This document shows, one piece after another, positions 1 through 8,422 of a stretch of DNA of 43,708 nucleotides. Every line of letters begins with the position of its first letter. Position 1 is the stretch's first letter. The stretch comes from Candidatus Woodwardiibium gallinarum (lineage in GTDB: Bacteria > Bacillota > Clostridia > Oscillospirales > CAG-382): contig CAJFRY010000012.1 of assembly GCA_904419545.1 (NCBI GenBank), positions 1 to 43,708 of the forward strand, written 5' to 3'. The translations under genes were made by a program, and so were the position numbers. The notes under the pieces were generated by a model. The model ran no database searches, was not told the origin of the DNA, and saw only the letters and a program-made list of their open reading frames with translations.

Positions 1-2463
1 GAGGTCAATGAGATCCGCGATACGATCAACGCTCTGTACGGCAATGCGCCCGACCGCAGTCTGCGTGCGAACAATATGCTTTCCGGCAAGCTGCCCGAAC
101 TTTCCCGCCCCATCAGCACCGAATATCCCGGCAACGGCGGCAGGGCGCTGACCGACGGCGTGCGTGTGCAGTCCTTCGATTCGCAGGCCTGGGTCGGCTT
201 CAACGGCCGTGATCCGGTAACGCTGACGTTCGACCTCGGGGAGGTTGTGGACGGGCTGGCCGACTTTGAGGTCGGCGCCTTCAAGAGCGAGGGATACGGC
301 ATCGGGCTGCCGGTCAAGGTCACCGTCTCTATTTCGGAGGACGGCGAAAGCTATACCCAGATCGGGGCCACGCTCGCACCGTCCAAGCTTTCAAGCACCG
401 AGGCGTATTCGTTTATGATCCGTCTGGCGGGTACCGTATCGGCCCGCTATATCAGGTACGAAATCAGCACTACCTCGTCGGCCTGGCTGTTCATTGACGA
501 GGTGACGGCGATCAAATACGAGGGAGAGGTCGACCCCGAGGATCCCGAGCAGAATCCCGGCGATGTGAACGATTACTATGGCGATACCGTCATCCCCGAG
601 ATTACCGAGCCGGAATACTGGGATCCCTCCGAGAGCGATTATGCGGAGGAGCAGAATCTCATTGCCGGCCTGTCGCAGCAGATCGAGCAGCTCGGTGCGT
701 TCAGCGCGGAGGTTGCGAATACGAACTATAACTCCAAAGAAGATGCGACGATGCTCACCGACGGCGTATTTGCCACGAAGGCAACCTATGCCGACAGCGC
801 TTACTTCCGTTTCACCAACGGGCTGGGCCGGACGATCATTTATGACCTGGGAAAGGAAAGCGCGGTCAGCTCGTTTATGGGCAGCTTCCTCTATGAGTCG
901 AGCAGCGGTGTAAGGCTGCCCCGCCGCGTGGTCATTAAGGCCAGCCAGAACGGCATAGACTGGCAGACCATCCACACCACCAGCAATTTCCAGACGCTGG
1001 AGAGCGCCGCCCGCGTGGAGCTGACCGAATCGTTTGACAAAACGTACAAAGCGCGTTATATCAAATTCGAGTTTGAGGTCATCTCGCACATCTACTGTGA
1101 CGAGCTGGCCATCTACGGCACCAAGCAGATCCCGGAGGATGCCGCTGACATCGTCGCTGACGAAATCGAAGACACCATATATCCCGACAAGTACATCACG
1201 CCCGATGACTTCCTCGGCGTCAATAATATGCTTCTCTCCTATCACTGCCTGCCCGATGACCTTGAGGGCGGCCGCATCACGGTGGACGAGTATCTGCCGC
1301 ACGTCGGCTATTTCGATAAAGAGGGAAATCTGACCGACACCTTCTTCGATTCGTTCCTCTATCTGCCGTATACGGCCTTCAACTATTCTGATAACGCCAA
1401 GAGCCTGGACGGCTGGAAGTTCTATATCGAGAATCAGTTTGCGGAAAACCGTAACGTCAATGCGCTGAATACTGCCGTTGCGCAGGTGAAGGAAGAGCTG
1501 GGACTGGATGATTACACCGTCAGCGTGTTTTTCTCCATCCTTTACACCTTCCCCGAAGCCGGGGATTTCGGCGACATTGACGGCGACGGCGTTGTCGAGA
1601 ACTTTACCGATATCGAGGACCGCAAAAAGGCGATCAAATGGATCATCGACGAGCAGATCAGGCTGTTTGACGAGGGGGATTACGAGAATCTGAAGCTGTA
1701 TGGCTTTTACTGGTTCGAGGAAGCCATCAACTTCTCCGACCCGCATGAGACTGAGCTGATCCGCTATGCGAGCGACTATCTGCATTCGCTCGGCTATAAG
1801 CTGATGTGGATTCCGTATTATCAGGGCAGCGGCTTCTCCGACTGGAAGGAGCTGGGCTTCGATATGGCCTGCATGCAGCCCAACTACGCCTTCACCGGCA
1901 CGGCGACGATCGACCGCCTCTATGACAACGCCGCCACGACCAAGCGGCTGGGTATGTGCGTGGAGATCGAGATCAACCAGTACGACTCGAAATCCGATAT
2001 TCTCCGCTACAAGGAGTACCTTGCCGTCGGCGCCGAGACCGGCTATATGAATGCGGTCAAGTGCTATTATCAGGGCGGCGTGCCCGGTGCGTTCTATTAC
2101 GCGTATAAGTCCACCGATCCGCTCATCAATTCGGTTTATCATGACACGTATCTGTTTGCCAAGGGCAAATACGATCCGAGCGAGATCATTGACGGCGAGA
2201 TTGCCGACCCGTCCGACCTCGAGCTGGATACCACGTCCGGACGCGGCGTGTCCGGCTCTCTGAACGTGGAGACCGAGAGCGATTATCGCGTCCGTATCGA
2301 GACCTCGCCGCGCTTCGGAGCGGTCCGGCTTGAGAGCGACGGCACCATTACCTACACGCCGTTTGACGGGTTTGCCGGCGCCGACACCTTCACGGTCTAT
2401 CTTGAGTATCTCAACGGCAACAGCAATCCGGCGACCGTCACTGTTCGCGTGCGCGAAAGCTGA
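1..2463 (+). CDS. Secreted or surface DUF4855 protein with discoidin-like repeats (5' partial)
   Basis: The frame is open from the first base of the window, so the N-terminus, and any signal peptide, lies outside; 820 residues are visible. Two F5/8C (discoidin)-like beta modules of similar layout occupy roughly residues 26-180 and 215-375. Each starts with a cysteine-less 'LTDGV' segment and ends with 'ARYIRYE' or 'ARYIKFE', typical of carbohydrate-binding discoidin folds. Residues about 380-735 match my memory of DUF4855, including a DIDGDG acidic loop and many aromatic residues (YGFYWFEE, MQPNYAF). The last 80 residues form a cadherin or Ig-like beta domain (TYTPFDGFAGADTFTV). DUF4855 has no established enzymatic role; a surface glycan-binding or glycan-processing role is inference. 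The gene ends shortly before the next, same-strand gene. Confidence 0.8.
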   Translation, partial: EVNEIRDTINALYGNAPDRSLRANNMLSGKLPELSRPISTEYPGNGGRALTDGVRVQSFDSQAWVGFNGRDPVTLTFDLGEVVDGLADFEVGAFKSEGYGIGLPVKVTVSISEDGESYTQIGATLAPSKLSSTEAYSFMIRLAGTVSARYIRYEISTTSSAWLFIDEVTAIKYEGEVDPEDPEQNPGDVNDYYGDTVIPEITEPEYWDPSESDYAEEQNLIAGLSQQIEQLGAFSAEVANTNYNSKEDATMLTDGVFATKATYADSAYFRFTNGLGRTIIYDLGKESAVSSFMGSFLYESSSGVRLPRRVVIKASQNGIDWQTIHTTSNFQTLESAARVELTESFDKTYKARYIKFEFEVISHIYCDELAIYGTKQIPEDAADIVADEIEDTIYPDKYITPDDFLGVNNMLLSYHCLPDDLEGGRITVDEYLPHVGYFDKEGNLTDTFFDSFLYLPYTAFNYSDNAKSLDGWKFYIENQFAENRNVNALNTAVAQVKEELGLDDYTVSVFFSILYTFPEAGDFGDIDGDGVVENFTDIEDRKKAIKWIIDEQIRLFDEGDYENLKLYGFYWFEEAINFSDPHETELIRYASDYLHSLGYKLMWIPYYQGSGFSDWKELGFDMACMQPNYAFTGTATIDRLYDNAATTKRLGMCVEIEINQYDSKSDILRYKEYLAVGAETGYMNAVKCYYQGGVPGAFYYAYKSTDPLINSVYHDTYLFAKGKYDPSEIIDGEIADPSDLELDTTSGRGVSGSLNVETESDYRVRIETSPRFGAVRLESDGTITYTPFDGFAGADTFTVYLEYLNGNSNPATVTVRVRES

Positions 2464-2499
2464 AACGCCGCCCTTCGGGGCGAGAGAGGGAATGGGTTT

Positions 2500-2787
2500 A
2501 TGATCGAAAAGATTAAAAACGAACAGACCGACGCACTCTGCAAGGCGTTTGCGTCGCTGAAAACGGTGGAGGAGTGCTATAAGTTCCTGGACGACCTCTG
2601 CACGCCAAGCGAAATTACCGAGATGGGCAAGCGCCTGTCGGCCGCGCGGATGCTGCGTGAGGGCATCACTTACAACGAGATCGCAGTCAAGACGGGGCTG
2701 TCCACGGCTACGATCACCCGCGTCAACCGCGCGCTGCGTTACGGCAGCGACGGATACCATATGGTGCTCGACCGGCTGATGCAATGA
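2500..2787 (+). CDS. TrpR-like DNA-binding protein, YerC/YecD family
   Basis: This is a 95-residue protein, the usual family length. The core reads as a TrpR-type helix-turn-helix, with the segment TYNEIAVKTGLSTATITRVN around residues 57-76 as turn and recognition helices, preceded by the characteristic 'LCTPSEITEMGKRL'. The YerC/YecD family resembles the tryptophan repressor fold but has no proven co-repressor in most species. A GAGAGAGGG ribosome site lies about 10 bases before the ATG. Its stop overlaps the start of the methyltransferase (ATGA), so the two are translationally coupled. Whether it regulates anything in this window, such as the distant aromatic operon, cannot be told from sequence. 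Confidence 0.88.
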   Translation: MIEKIKNEQTDALCKAFASLKTVEECYKFLDDLCTPSEITEMGKRLSAARMLREGITYNEIAVKTGLSTATITRVNRALRYGSDGYHMVLDRLMQ

Positions 2788-3524
2788 GCTTCGAATCGTA
2801 TTATGCACTGCATTACGACCGGTTTTCCGGCGCCGATTATGCGTCCTACGCCGCCTTCTTTACGGAGGCGGCGCGGCGCTTTGCGGATATGGAGCTGCGC
2901 GAGGCGCTTGATCTCGGCTGCGGCGCGGGCGGGCTGTCCGCAGCGCTGGCCGGGATGGGGCTGGACGTGGTGGGGCTGGACGTCTCGCCCGAGATGCTTT
3001 CGGTCGCCCGCGCCAAGCATGGGAACGAAAGCGTTCTGCTGCTCTGTCAGGATATGCGCGCGTTTGAACTGTATGGTACGGTGCAGGGCGCGGTCAGCGC
3101 TTATGACTGCCTGAATTATCTCACCGGTCTCTCCGAACTGTCGACCGTGCTGGCGCTTCTGCATAACTATATCGAGCCGGGCGGCGTGTTCGTATTCGAC
3201 GTCAACACGCCTTACCGTTATGAGCATGTATACGCCGACAACTGCTTCTGCTTTGAGGACGACGGCGCGCTGCTCGTCTGGCGCAACGACTACGCGCCGA
3301 GGACCCGCCGCAACCGGATGGATCTGACGATGCTCGTCCGCCGCGCGGACGGCCTTTACGAGCGTTTCGACGACGTCGCGGTGCAGCACTGCTTCGCGTT
3401 GTCGCGCATTGAGCGGGCTGCCGTACAGGCAGGCTTTGCCGTCTGCGGCATCTTCGGCGGGACGGATTTTTCCGTGCCGGCGTCCGACAGCGAAAAGGCG
3501 TTTTTCGTACTGAAACGAATTTGA
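2784..3524 (+). CDS. Class I SAM-dependent methyltransferase
   Basis: The 246-residue protein has the SAM-binding glycine-rich loop LDLGCGAGGLS near residues 38-48, an acidic residue after strand 2 (GLDVSPEML) and a motif II-like AVSAYDCLNYL segment, all standard for a Rossmann-fold class I methyltransferase. The substrate cannot be deduced. It resembles small-molecule methyltransferases found across Clostridia. The ATG overlaps the stop of the TrpR-like gene by four bases, so it depends on upstream translation. A perfect seven-pair hairpin with an AAAA loop (3532-3549) follows the stop but has no U-run, so it is not a convincing terminator. Confidence 0.87.
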   Translation: MSFESYYALHYDRFSGADYASYAAFFTEAARRFADMELREALDLGCGAGGLSAALAGMGLDVVGLDVSPEMLSVARAKHGNESVLLLCQDMRAFELYGTVQGAVSAYDCLNYLTGLSELSTVLALLHNYIEPGGVFVFDVNTPYRYEHVYADNCFCFEDDGALLVWRNDYAPRTRRNRMDLTMLVRRADGLYERFDDVAVQHCFALSRIERAAVQAGFAVCGIFGGTDFSVPASDSEKAFFVLKRI

Positions 3525-3580
3525 AAGCGGCGGACGCAAAAATGCGTCCATCCGCAGAGCAAGGAAGGAAAAAGCCGAAA

Positions 3581-4468
3581 ATGGCAAGAATCATACGCAT
3601 TATGACAAGGGACGGCGCCGCGCGCGCCGTATTTGCGGAGACGCGGGACATCGTCGACGAGGCTGCGCGCATCCATCGGACGACGCCGACGGCCACGGCC
3701 GCGCTCGGCCGTGTGCTGACATGTGCTTCGATGATGAGCTCGCTGCTGGGCGAGAAGGACGATATTCTGACACTTCGGTTCAGCGGCGACGGTCCGGGCG
3801 GCGCGATTGTGGCCACCGGAGACTGGAAGGGGAACGTGCGCGGCTTCATCCAGAATCCCGCTGTCGATCTGCCGCTGCGGCCGGACGGCAAGCTGGATGT
3901 CGGCGGCGCGGTGGGAAAGGGGCTGGTGCGCGTGCTGCGCTCGGCCGGCGAGGGAGAACCCTATTGCGGCGTCAACGGGATCGTCTCGGGCGAAATCGCC
4001 GAGGATGTGGCGGCTTATTATGCCGCCAGCGAGCAGATCCCCACCGTTTGCGCAGCCGGCGTGCTGGTCGACCGCGACTGGAGCTGCCTGTCTGCCGGCG
4101 GCGCGCTCATCCAGCTTTTGCCCGGCGCATCGGACGAGACGGCGGCTCTGCTGGAAAGGAATGCCGCTGCGGCTCCCGCGATCAGCTCGATTTATAACGG
4201 CGGCACGCCTGAAGAGGCGGCCGCAATCTATTTGGCGGGGATCGAATATGATCTTTTCGATTCCATCGAATGCGGTTATGTCTGTCCCTGCAACCGTTCG
4301 CGAACCACCCGCGCGCTGCTGACGCTGGGAAAAGATGAACTGGAGGATATGTACCGTTCGCCGGAGGAAACGACGCTGAGCTGCCAGTTCTGCGGCCGGA
4401 GCTATGCGTATTCCAAGGAGGAGATCAAGGCGCTGGCCGAAAAAGCCGCGCGGATGGCGCGGGCGTAG
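3581..4468 (+). CDS. hslO: Redox-regulated chaperone Hsp33
   Basis: Hsp33 is a cytosolic holdase chaperone switched on by oxidation of a four-cysteine zinc centre. The zinc ligands are visible near the C-terminus as CPC (about residue 235) and CQFC (about residue 268). The N-terminal domain carries family segments such as 'RFSGDGPGGAIVA' and 'GDWKGNVRGFI'. I chose the ATG that begins MARIIRIM because it gives the normal 295-residue length and has AAGGAAGG 12 bases upstream; an upstream in-frame TTG adds 20 residues unlike the family. It follows the methyltransferase in the same direction and may share its transcript. Confidence 0.93.
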   Translation: MARIIRIMTRDGAARAVFAETRDIVDEAARIHRTTPTATAALGRVLTCASMMSSLLGEKDDILTLRFSGDGPGGAIVATGDWKGNVRGFIQNPAVDLPLRPDGKLDVGGAVGKGLVRVLRSAGEGEPYCGVNGIVSGEIAEDVAAYYAASEQIPTVCAAGVLVDRDWSCLSAGGALIQLLPGASDETAALLERNAAAAPAISSIYNGGTPEEAAAIYLAGIEYDLFDSIECGYVCPCNRSRTTRALLTLGKDELEDMYRSPEETTLSCQFCGRSYAYSKEEIKALAEKAARMARA

Positions 4469-4887
4469 TCTGTTCGGCTTGGCCTGCGGGCCGGGGAGCT
4501 TAGAACCGGGCGTTTCAAATTTGTCCGACGGACAAAAAGCGGTGCTGCCGCAAGGCTGCCATCCTCCGCTTCAAGGACCGGAACACGCAGGGACTGCGCG
4601 ACGGCCTGTACTGCAAGGACGATGACGGGCGGCCTTTGTTTTTGAAGGGAAGCGGCATTGCCGGACGGGCGTCTTCGGTTGGGCTGCGGCGGAGGCGGTT
4701 GCGGCCGAGCCGGACTGTGAAGAGATTCTATGCTTTGCAAAAGGCTGTCCGGTCGTCCCGTCGGGCAGATACGCGCGTTTGCCCGGCCGGATATGCGGAG
4801 ACGACTGCGTATGCCTTAAACCTGTTGTACGGAAATGGGGCCGCCCTATACGGCGGACGATGGATCAAAGAAAGGTGGTTTATTCCG
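4469..4887 (+). other. Gene-free 419-base gap with a perfect palindrome and an open reading frame
   Basis: No convincing gene is seen. A perfect 8-1-8 palindrome, TTTGTCCG A CGGACAAA, lies at 4520-4536 and could be an operator or a small hairpin. The reading frame of the downstream aminopeptidase is open back to a TAG at 4501 and looks weakly protein-like around 4561-4660 (for example KDRNTQGLRDGLYCKDDDG), but has no good start codon or ribosome site. It may be a decayed fragment or simply chance in GC-rich DNA. No clear promoter was found. Confidence 0.4.
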
Positions 4888-5958
4888 ATGACGGCAAGAG
4901 AAAAGCTCCTCCCCCTGCTGGAGGAAAAGGGCGCCGACTGTGCGCTGCTTCTGGACGAGGTCTCGATCCGCTGGCTCACACGCTTTGCCGCCAGTGACGG
5001 CGCGGCGGTTGTTGACCGCACGGTCGTGCGGCTGCTGGTGGATCCCCGCTACTATGCCGCGGCCAAGGACGCCGCGGCGGCGAGGCTCCTGCCCGCTGAT
5101 GTTCATCCCGAGCCGTTCACCGGCGGGCTGCTCGCCGCGCTGGCGTCCCTCACGGACAGGAAGGTGCTGGTCGATTCCGGACGGCTGACCGTGCGGACGG
5201 CTGAACGGCTGCGCGGGCTGCTGTCCGGCGGCGAGCTGCTGTTCTGCGATGACGTCTGCGGGCCTTCGCGCCGCGTCAAGGCGGATTATGAACTCGACTG
5301 CATCCGCCGCGCGCAGAGGATTACCGACGGCGCGTTCGAGCACATCTTGGGATTTATCCGTCCCGGCGTGACCGAAACGGAGGTCGCCGCCGAGCTGGAA
5401 TACTTCTGCCGCAGAAACGGTGCGGACGGGATGGCGTTCGAGACCATCGCCGTCTCGGGGAAAAAGAGCGCTTATCCGCACGGCGTTCCCGGCGATGTGG
5501 CGCTGACCGAAAATGCGTTCCTGACGATGGATTTCGGTGCGCGCGTGGACGGCTACTGCTCGGATATGACGCGTACCGTCGTACTCGGACGCGCGACGGA
5601 TGAAATGAAGCATATTTACCAAACCGTGCTGGACGCACAGGAGAAAGCCATCGCCGCCGTGCGCGGCGGTGTGCTCTGCAGTGAGGTCGACGCGGCTGCG
5701 CGCAGCCATATCGACGAAAACGGCTATGCGGGACTGTTCGGACATTCGACGGGGCATTCCCTCGGACTGGAAATCCATGAGCGCCCCGCCTTTTCAGCCG
5801 TATGCGACGAAAACATCGGGCCCGGCACCGTGATGACCGTTGAGCCGGGCATCTACGTTGAAGGACTCGGCGGCGTGCGCATCGAGGATATGGTGCTCGT
5901 CACCAAGACGGGCTGCGAGGACCTGACCCATTCGCCGAAGGCGCTCATAGAGCTGTGA
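4888..5958 (+). CDS. Xaa-Pro aminopeptidase, M24B family
   Basis: This cytosolic metallopeptidase removes an N-terminal residue preceding proline. It has the two-domain layout: a creatinase-like N-terminal domain (residues 1-125) and a pita-bread catalytic domain. Metal ligands are visible: Asp215 in MDFGAR, Asp226 in CSDMTRT, the histidine of GHSLGLEIHE near residue 290, and glutamates in TVEPGIY and RIEDMV. The ATG with AAAGGTGG ten bases upstream gives 356 residues, the normal length; the frame extends upstream but the extension is unlike the family. The next gene is efp, a pairing common in Bacillota. Confidence 0.92.
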   Translation: MTAREKLLPLLEEKGADCALLLDEVSIRWLTRFAASDGAAVVDRTVVRLLVDPRYYAAAKDAAAARLLPADVHPEPFTGGLLAALASLTDRKVLVDSGRLTVRTAERLRGLLSGGELLFCDDVCGPSRRVKADYELDCIRRAQRITDGAFEHILGFIRPGVTETEVAAELEYFCRRNGADGMAFETIAVSGKKSAYPHGVPGDVALTENAFLTMDFGARVDGYCSDMTRTVVLGRATDEMKHIYQTVLDAQEKAIAAVRGGVLCSEVDAAARSHIDENGYAGLFGHSTGHSLGLEIHERPAFSAVCDENIGPGTVMTVEPGIYVEGLGGVRIEDMVLVTKTGCEDLTHSPKALIEL

Positions 5959-5983
5959 AGGACGTCCAATCTGCAAAAAGCCC

Positions 5984-6012
5984 TTGACAAAGCGGCCGGT
6001 TTGGTATAGAAT
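5984..6012 (+). promoter_or_regulatory. Sigma-A promoter of efp
   Basis: TTGACA at 5984-5989 and TAGAAT at 6007-6012 are separated by 17 bases. The site lies 26 bases after the aminopeptidase stop and about 45 bases before the efp start, so efp has its own promoter. Confidence 0.8.
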
Positions 6013-6056
6013 AAAGCGTAAAAACACATGAAAACGAGATAGTGGAGGAATTTTTT

Positions 6057-6614
6057 ATGATATCCGCAGGCGATTTCAAAAACGGCCTGACCTTTGAAAT
6101 GGACGGCAACGTGATGCAGGTCATCGAGTTTCAGCACGTCAAGCCGGGGAAGGGCGCAGCCTTTGTCCGTGCCAAGCTGAAGAATGTCATCTCCGGCGCC
6201 ACGCTGGAACAGACCTTCAACCCCACGGCGAAGTTCGCCGCTGCCGTCGTCGAGCGCAAGGACATGCAGTACAGCTATTCCGACGGCGATCTGTACTATT
6301 TTATGGATAACGAAACCTACGATCAGGTGCCTCTGAATTCGGATAAGCTGCCCGACAGCTTCAAGTTTGTCAAGGAAGGCATGGAGTGCCGTCTGGTGTC
6401 GTTCAAGGGCAACGTTTTCTCAGTCGAGCCGCCGATGTTTGTCGAGCTGGAGGTTACCCATACCGAGCCGGGCGTGAAAGGCAACACCGCCACCAACGCC
6501 ACCAAGCCCGCCACCGTTGAAACCGGCGCCGAAATCAAGGTGCCGATGTTCATCAACGAGGGAGATGTCATCAAAATCGATACACGGACGGGCGAATATC
6601 TGGAACGTGTATAA
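6057..6614 (+). CDS. efp: Elongation factor P
   Basis: EF-P binds between the P and E sites of the ribosome and relieves stalling at proline runs. The 185-residue protein has the three beta-barrel layout, with the modification-loop motif [12 protein letters not shown] placing the tip lysine at Lys32, and the C-terminal signature '[14 protein letters not shown]'. The ATG is preceded by GTGGAGG nine bases upstream; an in-frame GTG inside that ribosome site was discarded. No modification enzyme is encoded nearby, so the state of Lys32 is unknown. Confidence 0.96.
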   Translation: MISAGDFKNGLTFEMDGNVMQVIEFQHVKPGKGAAFVRAKLKNVISGATLEQTFNPTAKFAAAVVERKDMQYSYSDGDLYYFMDNETYDQVPLNSDKLPDSFKFVKEGMECRLVSFKGNVFSVEPPMFVELEVTHTEPGVKGNTATNATKPATVETGAEIKVPMFINEGDVIKIDTRTGEYLERV

Positions 6615-6615
6615 A

Positions 6616-6716
6616 GGAGTAAAACGCTTCGCGTTTAACTCCGTGCGTTCGCCGACGGCGAACGCACATACGTGCAGGTTCCGGTGTTCCTGAGTAAAAC
6701 GCTTCGCGTTTAACTC
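6616..6716 (+). repeat. Three hairpins after efp, two of them a direct repeat
   Basis: The segment at 6616-6642 folds as GGAGT, one mismatch, AAACGC, loop TTC, GCGTTT, then ACTCC. The same hairpin core recurs at 6692-6716. Between them, 6643-6667 is another perfect hairpin: GTGCGTTCGCC, loop GAC, GGCGAACGCAC. There is no U-run, so these are not standard terminators, although the first begins two bases after the efp stop. The following 6717-6915 holds no recognisable gene. Confidence 0.7.
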
Positions 6717-6933
6717 CCATGCAGCTTCCGCAGTCTCAGGCATCCGGCGCGGAGCGTCAAGAGCTGCGTGCAGGCACGCAGATTTGTCTTAGGCAGGTAT
6801 TTTGTCGGATGAGGCGGCGTGTGACAGAGTGTTGGATGTACTTTGCTGATTGGAATGATTTTGAACGGTGCGCCGTGCGCGCGATGTCCGGGGCCGATGT
6901 GCCCCCTCAATAAATTGAAAGGAAGTACGAAAC

Positions 6934-7326
6934 ATGAACATTTCCGAAAAAGCCGCATACCTGAAGGGGCTTATCAGCGGCATGGAATACGACGTCAATA
7001 CCAAGGAAGGCAAGCTGTTTGCGGGTATTATCGACCTGCTGGAGGACATTTCGCTTTCCGTTCTCGATCTGGAGGACGAGACGGCTACGCTCGGCGAATA
7101 TGTCGAGGAGCTGGATCATGACCTTGGCGAACTCGAGGAAGATTGCTACAACTGCGACTGCTGTGAGGACGACGACTGCGATTGCTGCGGCGATTTTGAG
7201 GAACTGAAGTGCCCCGCCTGCGGCGAGTCCATCTATCTTGATCCTGACGCTATCCCTGAGGATCATCTCATCGTCTGCCCGTCCTGCAACCGCGAAATCG
7301 AGGTCAAGGAAGAAGAGGCCGAGTAA
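6934..7326 (+). CDS. CD1247 N-terminal domain protein with a zinc ribbon
   Basis: This is a 130-residue acidic protein. Residues 1-65 are a helical region (MNISEKAAYLKGLISGMEYD) that matches my memory of the CD1247 N-terminal domain seen in Clostridia. A very acidic, cysteine-rich linker (CDCCEDDDCDCC) follows, and residues 90-125 form a zinc ribbon with paired CPACG and CPSCN. No enzymatic motif is present. A metal-binding or nucleic-acid-associated regulatory role is plausible but unproven. AAAGGAAG precedes the ATG by eight bases. The stop codon overlaps the first base of a palindromic repeat. Confidence 0.8.
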   Translation: MNISEKAAYLKGLISGMEYDVNTKEGKLFAGIIDLLEDISLSVLDLEDETATLGEYVEELDHDLGELEEDCYNCDCCEDDDCDCCGDFEELKCPACGESIYLDPDAIPEDHLIVCPSCNREIEVKEEEAE

Positions 7327-7448
7327 TACGAAAACGCAGTCAAACGGGAAGACAAAAAGCCTTCGTATGATATATATCCGATTTTGCTCGCTCGCAAAAT
7401 CTGATTATGCCCGGTTTTTTTGTGCGGTTTTGAATTGCGTAACAGTAT
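7326..7448 (+). repeat. Palindromic intergenic repeat, family 1, copy 1
   Basis: This imperfect palindrome begins ATACGAAAACGCA at the stop codon of the upstream gene and ends TTGCGTAACAGTAT. It shares its ends and core segments (CCTTCG, GATTATGCCCGGTTTTTT) with the copy at 10253-10352 and, inverted, with the copy at 36772-36872. The CCGGTTTTTTT stretch after an inverted repeat means it could also end transcription of the upstream gene. Confidence 0.8.
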
Positions 7449-7558
7449 AAGACCGGCTTTACACGGGGAAAGGCGGCCCTTCGCGCCGGACGCCGGCGAA
7501 AGGCCGGCGCCTTTCTCCTTTTCTTTTGCGAAAACGATACAAAGGGAGTGTAATTGGG

Positions 7559-8374
7559 ATGAAAAAAGCCATCAACATCGGTATCTTTGCGGAGGATACT
7601 CCATATGAGCAGATCTTCGCCTGCCTGAAATCGGCCGGATATGCAGCCGCAGAATTGAATCTGTTTGAAGAAAAAAAGCCGTTTCCCTCGCTGTGGAACG
7701 GCGCGGACGAGGCTGAGCTGAAGGCGGTCGCCGCTTGCGCGGCCAAGTACGGCATCGAACTGGTCGGCGTGGTTTCCGCTGCGTTCTGGAACCATAAGCT
7801 CACCGCCGAAGACGCGCAGGAGCGCGCACGCGCTGCCGAAACGCTCCGCACGCTTGTACGCGCGGCAGCGGCGCTCGGCACCGATTCCGTGTTGGTCGTT
7901 CCCGGCGTGGCGGACGGCTCACAGTCGTATCTGCGGGCACTGGAGAACGCGCACGGCTGCATCGCTGCCGTTCTGCCGGAGGCGGAGGAAAAAGGCATAT
8001 GTCTGGCGATCGAAAACGTATGGAATAAGCTCTTTTGCTCGCCCGTCGAGCTGCGCGATTATATCGATTCCTTCGGCAGCAGGGTCGTTAAATCCTATCT
8101 TGATGTGGGAAATATGTGCAAATGGATGTACCCGCAGCATTGGGTGGAGGTGCTGGGAAGCCGTATCCATCGCGTGCATGTCAAGGGTTATAATACTGAC
8201 AACAATACCTTCTGCGGACTGCATGAGGGCACGATGGACTGGCCGGCGATCATCGGCGCACTGCGCACATACGGCTACGACGGGTATATTACCGCTGAGC
8301 TGTGGGCAGACGGTGATGTGGAGGAGGCCGTGCGCGGCATCTCTGCGGATATGGATAAAATTCTGGCAAGCTGA
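7559..8374 (+). CDS. Sugar phosphate isomerase/epimerase-like TIM-barrel protein
   Basis: The 271-residue protein is of the AP-endonuclease-like xylose isomerase TIM-barrel superfamily. Supporting segments are the start MKKAINIGIFAED, the metal-binding glutamate in 'CLAIENVWN' (about residue 155), 'SYLDVGNM' with an aspartate ligand, 'HRVHVKGYN' with a histidine ligand and the late 'ITAELW' glutamate. Such enzymes isomerise or epimerise keto-sugars or inosose-type substrates; the exact substrate is unknown. The ATG has AAAGGGAG eleven bases upstream. An oxidoreductase gene follows at 48 bases, suggesting one operon for degrading a sugar or polyol. Confidence 0.86.
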   Translation: MKKAINIGIFAEDTPYEQIFACLKSAGYAAAELNLFEEKKPFPSLWNGADEAELKAVAACAAKYGIELVGVVSAAFWNHKLTAEDAQERARAAETLRTLVRAAAALGTDSVLVVPGVADGSQSYLRALENAHGCIAAVLPEAEEKGICLAIENVWNKLFCSPVELRDYIDSFGSRVVKSYLDVGNMCKWMYPQHWVEVLGSRIHRVHVKGYNTDNNTFCGLHEGTMDWPAIIGALRTYGYDGYITAELWADGDVEEAVRGISADMDKILAS

Positions 8375-8422
8375 AGCATAAAATAAAATATTTTTTGAGA
8401 TGAAAGAAAGGCGGTAAAGATT

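Noticed and set aside
391..2808. Long open frame on the minus strand (805 codons)
   Set aside because: It lies opposite the DUF4855 and TrpR-like genes, has no family resemblance and is typical antisense openness in GC-rich coding DNA.
6710..6958. Small minus-strand frame after efp
   Set aside because: No ribosome site or family; it overlaps the start of the CD1247-type gene and is better explained as chance.
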